From Streptomyces noursei ATCC 11455 (GTDB lineage Bacteria; Actinomycetota; Actinomycetes; Streptomycetales; Streptomycetaceae): DNA of 64,000 nt. The stretch's first letter is position 1. Every line of letters starts with the position of its first letter. Of the stretch, positions 42,377 through 49,787 are shown one piece after another. Made by a program: the position numbers and the translations under genes. The stretch spans positions 8,184,001-8,248,000 of the forward strand of contig NZ_CP011533.1 in NCBI RefSeq assembly GCF_001704275.1, in the 5' to 3' direction. A model generated the notes under the pieces. It saw only the letters and a list, made by a program, of their open reading frames with translations, searched no databases and was not told where the DNA came from.

Positions 42377-42898
42377 ATGGTGCGACAAGAGCGGGGCGGC
42401 CGACAGCGAACTCCGGCCGGGCCGCCGGCGGACGACCTGCACGAGACCGTGGAGGAGGTCGCCGCGGCCGTCATGACGGCGTCCCGGCTGTTCGTCGCGC
42501 TGTCCGCGCGGGCGCTCGCCGAGACCGAACCGACGCTGACACTGCCGCAACTGCGCACCCTGGTGGTCCTGCACGGCGAGGGGCCGGTCAAACTGGTCGC
42601 GCTCGCCGCGGGGCTGGACGTGAACCCCTCGACCGCGATGCGCATGGTCGACAAGCTGGAGGCCCGCGGCCTCGTGGACCGTCGGTTGAACCCCGACAAC
42701 CGTCGCGAGGTCATCCTCGGCCTCAAGCCGCAGGGCCGGCGCCTGGTCGAAAAGGTCATGGCCCACCGGCACCAGGAGATCCAGGCCATCGTGGCCAGTC
42801 TCCCGGCCGACCGGCGTGCCGAGCTGGTGCGGGGGCTGCGCGCCCTGACCGATGCGGCCGGCGAACGGGCCGTCGATTCGCTGACCGAGCGGTACTGA
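42377..42898 (+). CDS. MarR-family transcriptional regulator
   Basis: 173 aa. Winged-helix core at about residues 48-125: LPQLRTLVVLHGEGPVKLVALAAGLDVNPSTAMRMVDKLEARGLVDRRLNPDNRREVILGLKPQG. Helical dimerisation parts on both sides. Downstream of the molybdenum oxidoreductase genes in the same direction (176 bp), so it may control them; the gap has an AT-rich inverted repeat. Confidence 0.87.
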   Translation: MVRQERGGRQRTPAGPPADDLHETVEEVAAAVMTASRLFVALSARALAETEPTLTLPQLRTLVVLHGEGPVKLVALAAGLDVNPSTAMRMVDKLEARGLVDRRLNPDNRREVILGLKPQGRRLVEKVMAHRHQEIQAIVASLPADRRAELVRGLRALTDAAGERAVDSLTERY

Positions 42899-43274
42899 CC
42901 GGCCTGTTTCCCGGAGCGCCGACCGCGGCGCGAACGCGCCGACGCGCGAACGGGGCCCTCGCCGCGACGAAGGCCCCGTGAGGCTCAGGTGGGGACGGCG
43001 TCCGGGGCACGTCGACGGTAGCCCGGGAGCAGGCGTTGCCGGTGGTGCTCCTCGGCCAGGTCGTGCCGTCGCGCGTGCAGCAGATGGTGGAGGGTGACCG
43101 TCCCCACGACGCGTCGTCCGCGGATCTTCTCCGACCCGTGGCGCGCCATCGCACCGCGGTGCCGCGTCGCTCCCTTGCGCGGCCCGTTCACCGCTGCGAC
43201 CCGCCATGTCGCGGAGCGCCCGTGTACACCGCTCGCCCGCCTGACGACAGGCACGTCCCCCGCTCCAGGAGGGG
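42899..43274. other. Spacer between MarR gene and 3-hydroxybutyrate dehydrogenase
   Basis: 376 bp. It holds a terminator-like hairpin ACGGGGCC (42950-42957) / GGCCCCGT (42972-42979). A leftward frame at about 42985-43146 could encode a His/Arg-rich 54-residue peptide, but no ribosome site or recognisable family supports it. Confidence 0.4.
42950..42979 (+). terminator. Terminator hairpin after the MarR gene
   Basis: 8-bp perfect stem ACGGGGCC / GGCCCCGT, 14-base loop, 51 bp after the stop. Confidence 0.55.
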
Positions 43275-44102
43275 TCAGCGGATGGTCCAACCCCCGTCGA
43301 GGGGGAGGGAGATGCCGGTGATGCCGTCGGCGTGCGGGGTGCACAGCCACACCACGGCCCGGGCCACCTCTTCCGGCTCGATCAGGCGCTTGAGGGCCGT
43401 GCGCTCCAGCATCACGCGCGAGACCACCTCGTCCTCCGGGATCCCGTGGGTGCGGGCCTGGGCGGCGATCTGCTCCTCGACCAACGGCGTACGCACATAG
43501 CCGGGGCTGACGCAGTTGCTGGTCACACCGTGCGCGGCGGCTTCCAGGGCGACGACCTTGCTCAGGCCCTCGAGTGCGTGCTTGGCCGCCACATAGGCCG
43601 ACTTGTAGGGACTGGCACGCAGCCCGTGGACGGAGGAGATGTTGACCACCCGCCCCCACCCGCGCTCGTACATCCGCGGCAGGGTGCGGCGCAGGAGGCG
43701 GAACGGGGCCTCCACCATCACCCGCTGCATCAACGCGAAGCGCTCCGGCGGGAAGGAGTGGAGGGGGGCGACGTGCTGCAGTCCGGCGTTGTTGACCAGT
43801 ACGTCCGCGTCGTCGGGAAGGGTGTCCACCGCCTCCGGGACGGACAGGTCGACGATGTGCGCGGCGCCGCCGATCTCCTCGGCGAGCTGCTGGGCCGCCG
43901 CCCGGGAGCGGTCCACCACGTGGACGAAGGCCCCCTCGGCGGAGAGCGCCAGCGCGCAGGCCCGCCCGATGCCGCTGGCGGCCCCGGTGACCATGGCGGT
44001 CCGCCCGGCCAGGCATCCGGCGCCGGCCGCTCCCCGATCGGCGGCGTCGCGCGCCACGCCCGCCGCGTACGGCCCCTCGCCGGGGCGGTGACTGGTGTGC
44101 AT
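43275..44102 (-). CDS. 3-hydroxybutyrate dehydrogenase-like SDR
   Basis: 275 aa from ATG at 44102. SDR landmarks: MVTGAASGIGRACALAL, DVLVNNAGLQHVAPLHSFPPERF, NISSVHGLRASPYKSAYVAAKHALEG and the end ITGISLPLDGGWTIR. NAGLQHVAP and VHGLRAS with the AYVAAK active site are characteristic of bacterial BdhA, which oxidises 3-hydroxybutyrate to acetoacetate with NAD. About 35 N-terminal residues precede the fold and may be mis-started. Divergent from the extracellular PHB depolymerase, whose product it would use. Confidence 0.85.
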   Translation of the reverse strand: MHTSHRPGEGPYAAGVARDAADRGAAGAGCLAGRTAMVTGAASGIGRACALALSAEGAFVHVVDRSRAAAQQLAEEIGGAAHIVDLSVPEAVDTLPDDADVLVNNAGLQHVAPLHSFPPERFALMQRVMVEAPFRLLRRTLPRMYERGWGRVVNISSVHGLRASPYKSAYVAAKHALEGLSKVVALEAAAHGVTSNCVSPGYVRTPLVEEQIAAQARTHGIPEDEVVSRVMLERTALKRLIEPEEVARAVVWLCTPHADGITGISLPLDGGWTIR

Positions 44103-44453
44103 GGCCGCAACGATAGGAACGGCGCGGCGGTCGGCACATGGGGTCACCCCACACATTCCCCCGTGGCGAGGTGGTGTGCGCGGCCATCTCCGGGGCGATG
44201 GCGGGCCGGACGGCCGCGGGGGCGTGCCGCCCCGTCGCGGGCGGTGCGGCGCCGCAATGGCGTGCGCCGCCACAGGCCCCGGTGCCTCCATGTGCCCACC
44301 GCCCCTACCCGCCCGCCACCCCGACCCGTAACGTCCGGCACAGGCAGGCCAAGCGGCGCCCACACAGGCATCCCGCAGGACGGGACACGGGCGGGACGCC
44401 GAACCGCGCACCGCTCCCCTCCAGGTCCGCTCGCTCAGATCCGTCCCCTTCAG
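44103..44453. other. Spacer between dehydrogenase and PHB depolymerase
   Basis: Very GC-rich, no gene supported. It presumably holds both divergent promoters; no clear -35/-10 seen. Confidence 0.35.
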
Positions 44454-44516
44454 ATCCGCCGTCCGCCGTCCGCCGTCCGCCGTCCGCCGTCCGCCGTCCG
44501 CCGTCCGCCGTCCGCA
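44454..44516 (+). repeat. 7-bp tandem repeat GTCCGCC
   Basis: Seven perfect GTCCGCC copies (44461-44509) flanked by one variant unit on each side. It ends 16 bp before the PHB depolymerase ATG, so it lies in the leader or promoter. Confidence 0.95.
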
Positions 44517-44532
44517 GATCCGGGAGCCCCCC

Positions 44533-45537
44533 ATGCAACTGTCCATGCCCCGCAGTCATCTCGTCCGCCTCAGGGTCGCCGTCGTGCTCGGCGCCCTCGC
44601 CGCGTGCCTGGGCCTCCTCGCCCCGACCGTACCGCCCGCGGCGGCCGCGGCCGGCGGACTCCAACGCGTCCCCGACTTCGGTCCCAACCCCGGCAACCTG
44701 GAGATGTACCAGTACGCGCCGGCCGACTTACCGCCGGGCGCGCCCCTCGTCGTCGCCCTGCACGGCTGCACCCAGAGCGCCGACGACTACTACGCGCACT
44801 CCGGCTGGCCCAAGTACGCCGACAGGTACGGCTTCGCGCTGGTCCTCCCGCAGACCGGAGCGGTCAACAACCCGCTCTCGTGCTTCAGTTGGTTCGACTC
44901 GACCAAGGACACCCGGGGTAACGGCGAGGCGGCGTCCGTCGTCCAGATGGTCCGGCACGCCGTGGCGCAGTTCGGCTCGGACTCCCACCGCGTCTTCGTC
45001 ACCGGCCTGTCCGCGGGTGGGGGCATGACCGCCGACCTGCTGGCCGACTACCCCGACGTCTTCGCCGGCGGCTCGATCGACGCCGGACTGCCCGCCCACT
45101 GTGCGACCAGTCAAGTCCAGGCATCCGGCTGCCAGTTCGGCGGACAGAACCTCACGCCCGCCCAGTGGGGCGACAAGGTCCGCGGCGCCCACCCCGGCTA
45201 CTCCGGCTCCTGGCCGCGCGTCGCGATCTGGCAGGGCACCGCGGACTTCACCGTCCGTCCGGTGAACGCCACCGAGCTGAGGGACCAGTGGACCGATGTC
45301 TGGGGCATCGGCCAGACACCGTCGAGCACCCGCGGCCTCCCCGGCGGCACCACCGAGAGCAGCTACGACGACGCCGGTGGACGGGCCGCCGTCCGGGTCT
45401 ACACGATCTCCGGAATGGGCCACGGCCTCCCCGTCGATCCCGGATCGGGCGCCGACCAGTGCGGCACCACCGGCACCTACTACCTCGACGCGATCTGCTC
45501 CAGCTACTACACGGCGCGGTTCTTCGGCCTGGGCTGA
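44533..45537 (+). CDS. Extracellular PHB depolymerase-family esterase
   Basis: 334 aa from ATG (GGGAG, six-base spacer). Signal peptide to about residue 40. Esterase-PHB domain: oxyanion block VVALHGCTQSADDY, lipase box GLSAGGG (Ser160), IDAGLPAHC, and a C-terminal ISGMGHGLPVDPG with the catalytic His. This is the dPHB/acetylxylan-esterase-like family; the divergent 3-hydroxybutyrate dehydrogenase favours polyhydroxybutyrate. No separate substrate-binding domain, so it may act on short or amorphous polymer. Confidence 0.87.
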   Translation: MQLSMPRSHLVRLRVAVVLGALAACLGLLAPTVPPAAAAAGGLQRVPDFGPNPGNLEMYQYAPADLPPGAPLVVALHGCTQSADDYYAHSGWPKYADRYGFALVLPQTGAVNNPLSCFSWFDSTKDTRGNGEAASVVQMVRHAVAQFGSDSHRVFVTGLSAGGGMTADLLADYPDVFAGGSIDAGLPAHCATSQVQASGCQFGGQNLTPAQWGDKVRGAHPGYSGSWPRVAIWQGTADFTVRPVNATELRDQWTDVWGIGQTPSSTRGLPGGTTESSYDDAGGRAAVRVYTISGMGHGLPVDPGSGADQCGTTGTYYLDAICSSYYTARFFGLG

Positions 45538-45572
45538 GTCAGGGGTGGTGCGGCGCGAGGCCGCGGGGGCGG

Positions 45573-45955
45573 CTATGCCTCGGCCACGGCGATGTAGAAC
45601 GTCACGGCCGCGAGGAAGGGCCCTTCGGCGAGGTGCGCCAGTCAGCGTTCCGCCGCGTCCTGGGTGAAGTAGCCGGCGGTGACGGCGCGCCGCGTGGTGC
45701 GTGCCAGCCCGAGGATCTGGTCGGCGACCCGGACGTCCCGGAAGACCGAGGTGGCGGGGACGACCGAGGGCACCGTGAAACCGCTCTCGGCCGCCAGACG
45801 GGGCAGCTGTATGCCGACGGCCGCGTTGCGCACCACCTCGTCGGCGGTGCGGGCCCGGGCCGCGTCGGCCATCGCCTGGTCGCGGTCGATCCCGATCGCC
45901 GTACCGGCGGCGGCGTGGCCGCCGGTGCCGCTGTGGTGGGCGCGGACCGCCCCGT
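45573..45955 (-). pseudogene. Methyltransferase remnant with internal deletion and in-frame stop
   Basis: The frame reads GTAIGIDRDQAMADAARART, then jumps to the C-terminal EVVRNAAVGIQLPRLAAESGF...VFRDVRVADQILGLARTT..AVTAGYFTQDAAER. The middle of the SAM-methyltransferase fold is absent. A TGA (45642-45644) stands where Trp is expected, and the true end (LAHLAEGPFLAAVTFYIAVAEA) continues in frame to TAG at 45573-45575. The N-terminus is cut by the TetR gene's 3' end. Confidence 0.75.
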
Positions 45956-46587
45956 CATCCGGCGCCGTGAGCGTCCTCGGCGCCTTCGGTGTCTTCGACG
46001 AAGAGGCGGTCCAGATATTGATCGATGGCCGTGAGGGTGTCCTTGGGCTCGATCACCTGCAGTTCGAGGAGGGTGGTGAAACCGGTGAGGGCGAGCAGCA
46101 GATGGGTCTCGACCACCGGGTCCCGGTCGGGGTGGACGTACCCGTCGGCGATGGCCCGGCGGAGCAACTGCTCGACGGCGGCCCGCCCTTGGGCGATGCC
46201 GTCCCGCGCCCGCGCGCGGATGTTCTCGTCGTGCAGCGCCTCCAGGACGAACGCGGCGCTCATCCGGCTGGTCGCGCGGGCGTCGGCGTGCAGCGGGAGC
46301 AGTTCCGTGAGCATCACCCGGAGCACGTCGCGGGGGTGCGGACGGTCGCCGAGCTCGGCCAGGCCCCGATCGACGCGCAGCGTGGTCTGCTCGGCGGCGA
46401 AGTCCATCGCGAAGGTGAGCATCGCCTCGCGGGTGGCGAAGTAGTGCTGCAACTGGCCGTGGGACATTCCCGCCTCGCGCGCGACCTCGCGCAGCGAGAG
46501 CTGGGTGACGCCGCGTTGCTCGACCACCCGCCACAGTGCTCGGGCGATCGCTTCGCGGCGTTCGCGATGATCCACCTGTTTCGGCAT
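45955..46587 (-). CDS. TetR/AcrR-family regulator
   Basis: 210 aa from ATG at 46587 (the frame opens upstream at 46644 but that part lacks protein character). HTH: REAIARALWRVVEQRGVTQLSLREVAREAGMSHGQLQHYFATREAML. The C-terminal domain has the BetI-like arrangement (SRMSAAFVLEALHDENIRARARDGIAQGRAAVEQLLRRAI). Its stop touches the methyltransferase remnant, its probable former target. Confidence 0.86.
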   Translation of the reverse strand: MPKQVDHRERREAIARALWRVVEQRGVTQLSLREVAREAGMSHGQLQHYFATREAMLTFAMDFAAEQTTLRVDRGLAELGDRPHPRDVLRVMLTELLPLHADARATSRMSAAFVLEALHDENIRARARDGIAQGRAAVEQLLRRAIADGYVHPDRDPVVETHLLLALTGFTTLLELQVIEPKDTLTAIDQYLDRLFVEDTEGAEDAHGAG

Positions 46588-46770
46588 CGTCGGTTTCCGT
46601 GCGGGCCTCTCCGCGAGCTTTCCCGTGCGGCTGACATGGTACAACCGTCGCCGCGCACCCTTCGGGCGATGTGTCGTATAGGCGGCTCTTGTCCGTCATC
46701 GGCGTGCCTGGGGCAACGGCTCCCCGGTCGGCGGCTGTTCGGCCGTGCCACGTCGTCGGTGGCCGGGCGG

Positions 46771-47286
46771 TCAGTCCGTCGCGTCCCCGGCGCGGTCGTC
46801 CCCGGCGGGCCCGGAGCGTGCCATCCTGAACTCCCTCCCGGGCTCCCCTTCCCGCACCAACTGCACCCGCCCGGTCCGTTGGAAGCCGTGGCGGGCATAG
46901 AGTCGTTCCGCGGGTGCGTTGCCCTCCGTCACCCACAGCTCCACCCGCGGAAAGCCGTGGTCCTGTGCCCAGCGCAACGCCGTCAGTAGCAGTAGGTCAC
47001 CGGTCCCGCGCCCGCGCGCCGAGGGGTGGACCCACATCGACACGACCTGCGCGATGCCCGGAGCCTCCGGGACGACGCCGATCAGCCCGCATGCCTCGTC
47101 CCCGTCCTCGGCGAGGAACTGGCCGCCGCGGGCCAGGCGCGCACGCCACTGCTCCTGGGTGAATGCCTGCTCCCGCTCCAGGGTGGAGCCGAACGCCTGC
47201 GGCGCATCGGCCAGCGCTGCCAGGCGGAGCGTGCGATAGCGGGCCCAGTCCTCGACTTCCAGGGGGCGCACGGAGGGTGTCGTCAT
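46771..47286 (-). CDS. GNAT-family N-acetyltransferase
   Basis: 171 aa from ATG at 47286. RYRTLRLAALADAPQAFGSTLERE opens the fold; acetyl-CoA motif A is VVSMWVHPSARGRGTGDLLL (R-G-R-G-T-G), followed by VELWVTEGNAPAERLYARHGFQRTG. Single-domain cytosolic acetyltransferase of unknown amine substrate. Divergent from the MarR-GNAT gene, whose palindromic operator could control both. Confidence 0.88.
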   Translation of the reverse strand: MTTPSVRPLEVEDWARYRTLRLAALADAPQAFGSTLEREQAFTQEQWRARLARGGQFLAEDGDEACGLIGVVPEAPGIAQVVSMWVHPSARGRGTGDLLLLTALRWAQDHGFPRVELWVTEGNAPAERLYARHGFQRTGRVQLVREGEPGREFRMARSGPAGDDRAGDATD

Positions 47287-47367
47287 GGGGGAGACCCTGC
47301 CCGGGGCGATCGTCGAGGGCAAGGCGGTTTCCCGATCCCGGATGCGGGCCGTTCGCTTCCCCCAGCT

Positions 47368-47389
47368 TTCTCTGACTAGAGTCAGAGAA
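47368..47389. promoter_or_regulatory. 22-bp palindromic operator at the MarR-GNAT start
   Basis: Arms TTCTCTGACT and AGTCAGAGAA are perfect inverted repeats around AG. The last base is the A of the MarR-GNAT ATG (47389), so a bound repressor would block initiation directly. It also lies 82 bp from the divergent GNAT start. Confidence 0.75.
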
Positions 47390-48291
47390 TGGCTGACGCG
47401 ACGGAGATCGAGCAGGTGCGGCGGTTCAACCGCGCCGTCACCGAGCGGGTGGGCGTGCTGCACGACCGGTATCTGGGCCGTGACCGACCCGTCGGCGAGG
47501 CCCGGCTGCTCTGGGAGATCGGCGAGCAGGGCCGGGACGTGCGCCGGCTGCGCGAGCGACTGGGGCTCGACTCCGGGTACGTCAGCCGGCTGCTGCGTTC
47601 CCTGGAACGGGAGGGCCTGGTGACGGTGGAACCGCACCACCAGGACCGGCGGATGCGCACCGCTCGCCTCACCGACGCGGGCCGCGCGGAGCGCGCCGTG
47701 CTCGATCACCGCAGCGACGAGCTGGCCGGCTCCCTGCTGGAGCCGCTCAACGCCGACCAGCGCGCCCGACTGGTCGCCGCCATGGCCGACGTCGACCGAC
47801 TGCTGACCGCCGCCACGGTCGCGCTGGAGACCGTCGCCCCGGACCACCCCGATGCCCAGTACTGCCTGCGGTCCTACTTCACCGAACTGCAGGAGCGGTT
47901 CGAGACGGGCTTCGACCCCGCACGGAGCCTGCTGCCCGACGCGGGCGAACTCGGCCCTCCGCACGGGCTGTTGCTGGTCGCCCGGCTGCACGGCGAACCC
48001 GTCGGTTGCGCCGGCCTGAAGCTCCCGGCCGACGCGCCCGCCGAGGTCAAACGCATGTGGGTCGCTCCCCAGGCCCGGGGCCTGGGCCTCGGTCGCCGGT
48101 TCCTGGCCGAACTGGAGGAGCGGGCCGCCCGACACGGCAGCGACCGGCTGCGCCTCGACACCAACCGGGCGCTGACCGCCGCGATCGGCCTGTACCGCGC
48201 CTGCGGCTTCGAGGAGGTCGCCGCGTTCAACCAGGAGCGCTACGCCCATCACTGGTTCGAGAAGCGGATCGCCGGGTCGCCGTCCGCGTGA
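47389..48291 (+). CDS. MarR-GNAT fusion regulator/acetyltransferase
   Basis: 300 aa. Residues 1-145: MarR winged helix (LLWEIGEQGRDVRRLRERLGLDSGYVSRLLRSLEREGLVTVEPHHQDRRMRTARLTDAG). Residues 150-300: GNAT with VKRMWVAPQARGLGLGRRFLAELEE and LDTNRALTAAIGLYRACGFEEVAAFN. Such fusions are common in actinobacteria and likely couple ligand acetylation to derepression. No normal leader separates operator and ATG, so it may be leaderless. Its 3' end overlaps the convergent TetR gene by 43 bp. Confidence 0.9.
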   Translation: MADATEIEQVRRFNRAVTERVGVLHDRYLGRDRPVGEARLLWEIGEQGRDVRRLRERLGLDSGYVSRLLRSLEREGLVTVEPHHQDRRMRTARLTDAGRAERAVLDHRSDELAGSLLEPLNADQRARLVAAMADVDRLLTAATVALETVAPDHPDAQYCLRSYFTELQERFETGFDPARSLLPDAGELGPPHGLLLVARLHGEPVGCAGLKLPADAPAEVKRMWVAPQARGLGLGRRFLAELEERAARHGSDRLRLDTNRALTAAIGLYRACGFEEVAAFNQERYAHHWFEKRIAGSPSA

Positions 48292-48959
48292 GGAGGGCGC
48301 GCGGCGGCGGCCGGATCGCCGCCCGGGCCGTGGTCGAGCGGATGCTCGGAGTCGGCCGCATCCGGGGCGCGCAGCGCGTCGACGAAGCGGTCCACCGTCG
48401 CGGTCTGCGCCTTCGGGGGAAAGCGCTCGGGGTCGAACAGTGCCTGGACCACCAAGCCGTGGGCGAAGGCGACGGCCATGGTGGCGAGTTGGTCGAGGTC
48501 GGCGCCGGCGGGGAGTTCGTCGAGCGCCATGGCGGCTTCCAGATGGGGGCGGACCGCCGCGCGGATGCGGACGTAGCGTTCCGCCTGGTCGGCGTGGAGC
48601 CCCTGGTCGGCGAGGGCCAGGTCCCAGGAGCTGACCCAGATCCGGTTGCGGGCGGTGTTCTCCTGGCCGATCGGCAGGAAGTCCAACAGGACGGCGCGGA
48701 GCGCGGCGAGCCCCTCGCGCGGGCGGGCCCGTCGGGGGCGTTCCGCGCTGCTCTTCTCCAGCAGTTCCAGGGCATGGACGACCAGGGCCCGCTTGGTGGG
48801 GAAGTAGTGCATCAGCAGGCCGGTGGAGACGTCCATCTCGGCCGCCACGGCGCGCAGGGTCAGGCCGCCGAACCCCTTGGCGGCCAGTACCCGCCACACC
48901 GCCTGGGAGACGTCCTCGCGGCGGGATTCGTGATCGACGGGAGCGGGCGGCATAAGCAT
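48249..48959 (-). CDS. TetR/AcrR-family regulator
   Basis: 236 aa (ATG at 48953 also possible). HTH: REDVSQAVWRVLAAKGFGGLTLRAVAAEMDVSTGLLMHYFPTKRALV. The ligand domain has RNRIWVSSWDLALADQGLHADQAERYVRIRAAVRPHLEAA, as in the BetI/TetR_C_6 group. Divergent from the GNAT gene at 49043; the AT-richer gap (ACCGAACGCTTGTTAT region, 48971-48986) could be its operator. Confidence 0.87.
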   Translation of the reverse strand: MLMPPAPVDHESRREDVSQAVWRVLAAKGFGGLTLRAVAAEMDVSTGLLMHYFPTKRALVVHALELLEKSSAERPRRARPREGLAALRAVLLDFLPIGQENTARNRIWVSSWDLALADQGLHADQAERYVRIRAAVRPHLEAAMALDELPAGADLDQLATMAVAFAHGLVVQALFDPERFPPKAQTATVDRFVDALRAPDAADSEHPLDHGPGGDPAAAARPPHADGDPAIRFSNQ

Positions 48960-49042
48960 CTAGAATACGTACCGAACGCTTGTTATGCACCTTCGTCCGC
49001 CGGCCGACGCGCTGGCGGAGCGATCGACCGATGGAGGACCCC

Positions 49043-49585
49043 GTGTTCGCCTTGCCGCTTGATGACAGCGCCGAGCTGCGGCCCTTGGAGCCCTGGCAGG
49101 CACAGGAGTTCCTCGACCACATCGATCGCGCCCGGCCCACCGTGGACCCCTGGATCCCGTGGGCGACGCGGAGCACGGACCTGGCGTCCGCGATCAACGT
49201 CCTCCAGGGCTACGCCGACGGCCAGGCCAAGGACGGTGCGCGGATCTACGGCATCTGGCTGGAGGGCGTGCTGGTCGGCGGCGTGATGTTCCCGCAGTTC
49301 GATGCCGCGCTGGGGGTCTGCGAGATCGGTTGCTGGTTGGAAGCGGCCGGCGAAGGCCGTGGACTGGTGCACCGGGCGAGCCGGATCCTGATCGACTGGG
49401 CGTTCCGCGAGCGCGGGATGAGCCGCGTGGAATGGCGCACCAGCCCGGCCAACAAGCGCAGCGTCGCTGCGGCCCGCCGCCTGGGCATGCGCCGCGACGG
49501 TGTGCTGCGCAGCCAGTTCCCGTACGGGGGAGTCCGGCACGACACCGAGGTCTGGTCGGTCCTCGCGGACGAGTGGACGGGCTGA
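49043..49585 (+). CDS. RimJ/RimL-type GNAT acetyltransferase
   Basis: 180 aa from GTG at 49043, chosen for GGAGG with a five-base spacer over the ATG at 49031. FALPLDDSAELRPLEPWQAQEF, then VCEIGCWLEAAGEGRGLVHRASRILIDWAFRERGMSRVEWRTSPANKRSVAAARRLGMRRDGVLR is the ribosomal-protein-acetyltransferase-like pattern; family members acetylate protein N-termini or small molecules. Probably controlled by the divergent TetR. Confidence 0.88.
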   Translation: MFALPLDDSAELRPLEPWQAQEFLDHIDRARPTVDPWIPWATRSTDLASAINVLQGYADGQAKDGARIYGIWLEGVLVGGVMFPQFDAALGVCEIGCWLEAAGEGRGLVHRASRILIDWAFRERGMSRVEWRTSPANKRSVAAARRLGMRRDGVLRSQFPYGGVRHDTEVWSVLADEWTG

Positions 49586-49787
49586 GGCGACCGCCCGCCG
49601 CCCCGCCGGTCGACGGGGCGGCGCCGCGGTCTTCATGACCCCGTAAACGCCAAGGCCAAGCCCGCACCAGCCACTACAAACGACGCGGCCACAGCCCATA
49701 AAACGGCCCAACCATCAGCACAAACACCGTTGCAGTATTAGGGCCTGTCCGCCCAGTCATCGGGGGATGACGGGCACGGCGGTCGGC

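Noticed and set aside
42985..43146. Possible 54-residue His/Arg-rich peptide on the minus strand
   Set aside because: No ribosome site, no terminator of its own and no recognisable family; left as part of the spacer description.
44454..44516. CRISPR-like repeat array
   Set aside because: Units are contiguous 7-mers without spacers; it is a simple tandem repeat.
46771..49197. One 808-codon minus frame spanning two acetyltransferase genes and a TetR gene
   Set aside because: Only its last 171 codons form a protein (GNAT); the rest is antisense to the MarR-GNAT gene and out of frame with the TetR gene.
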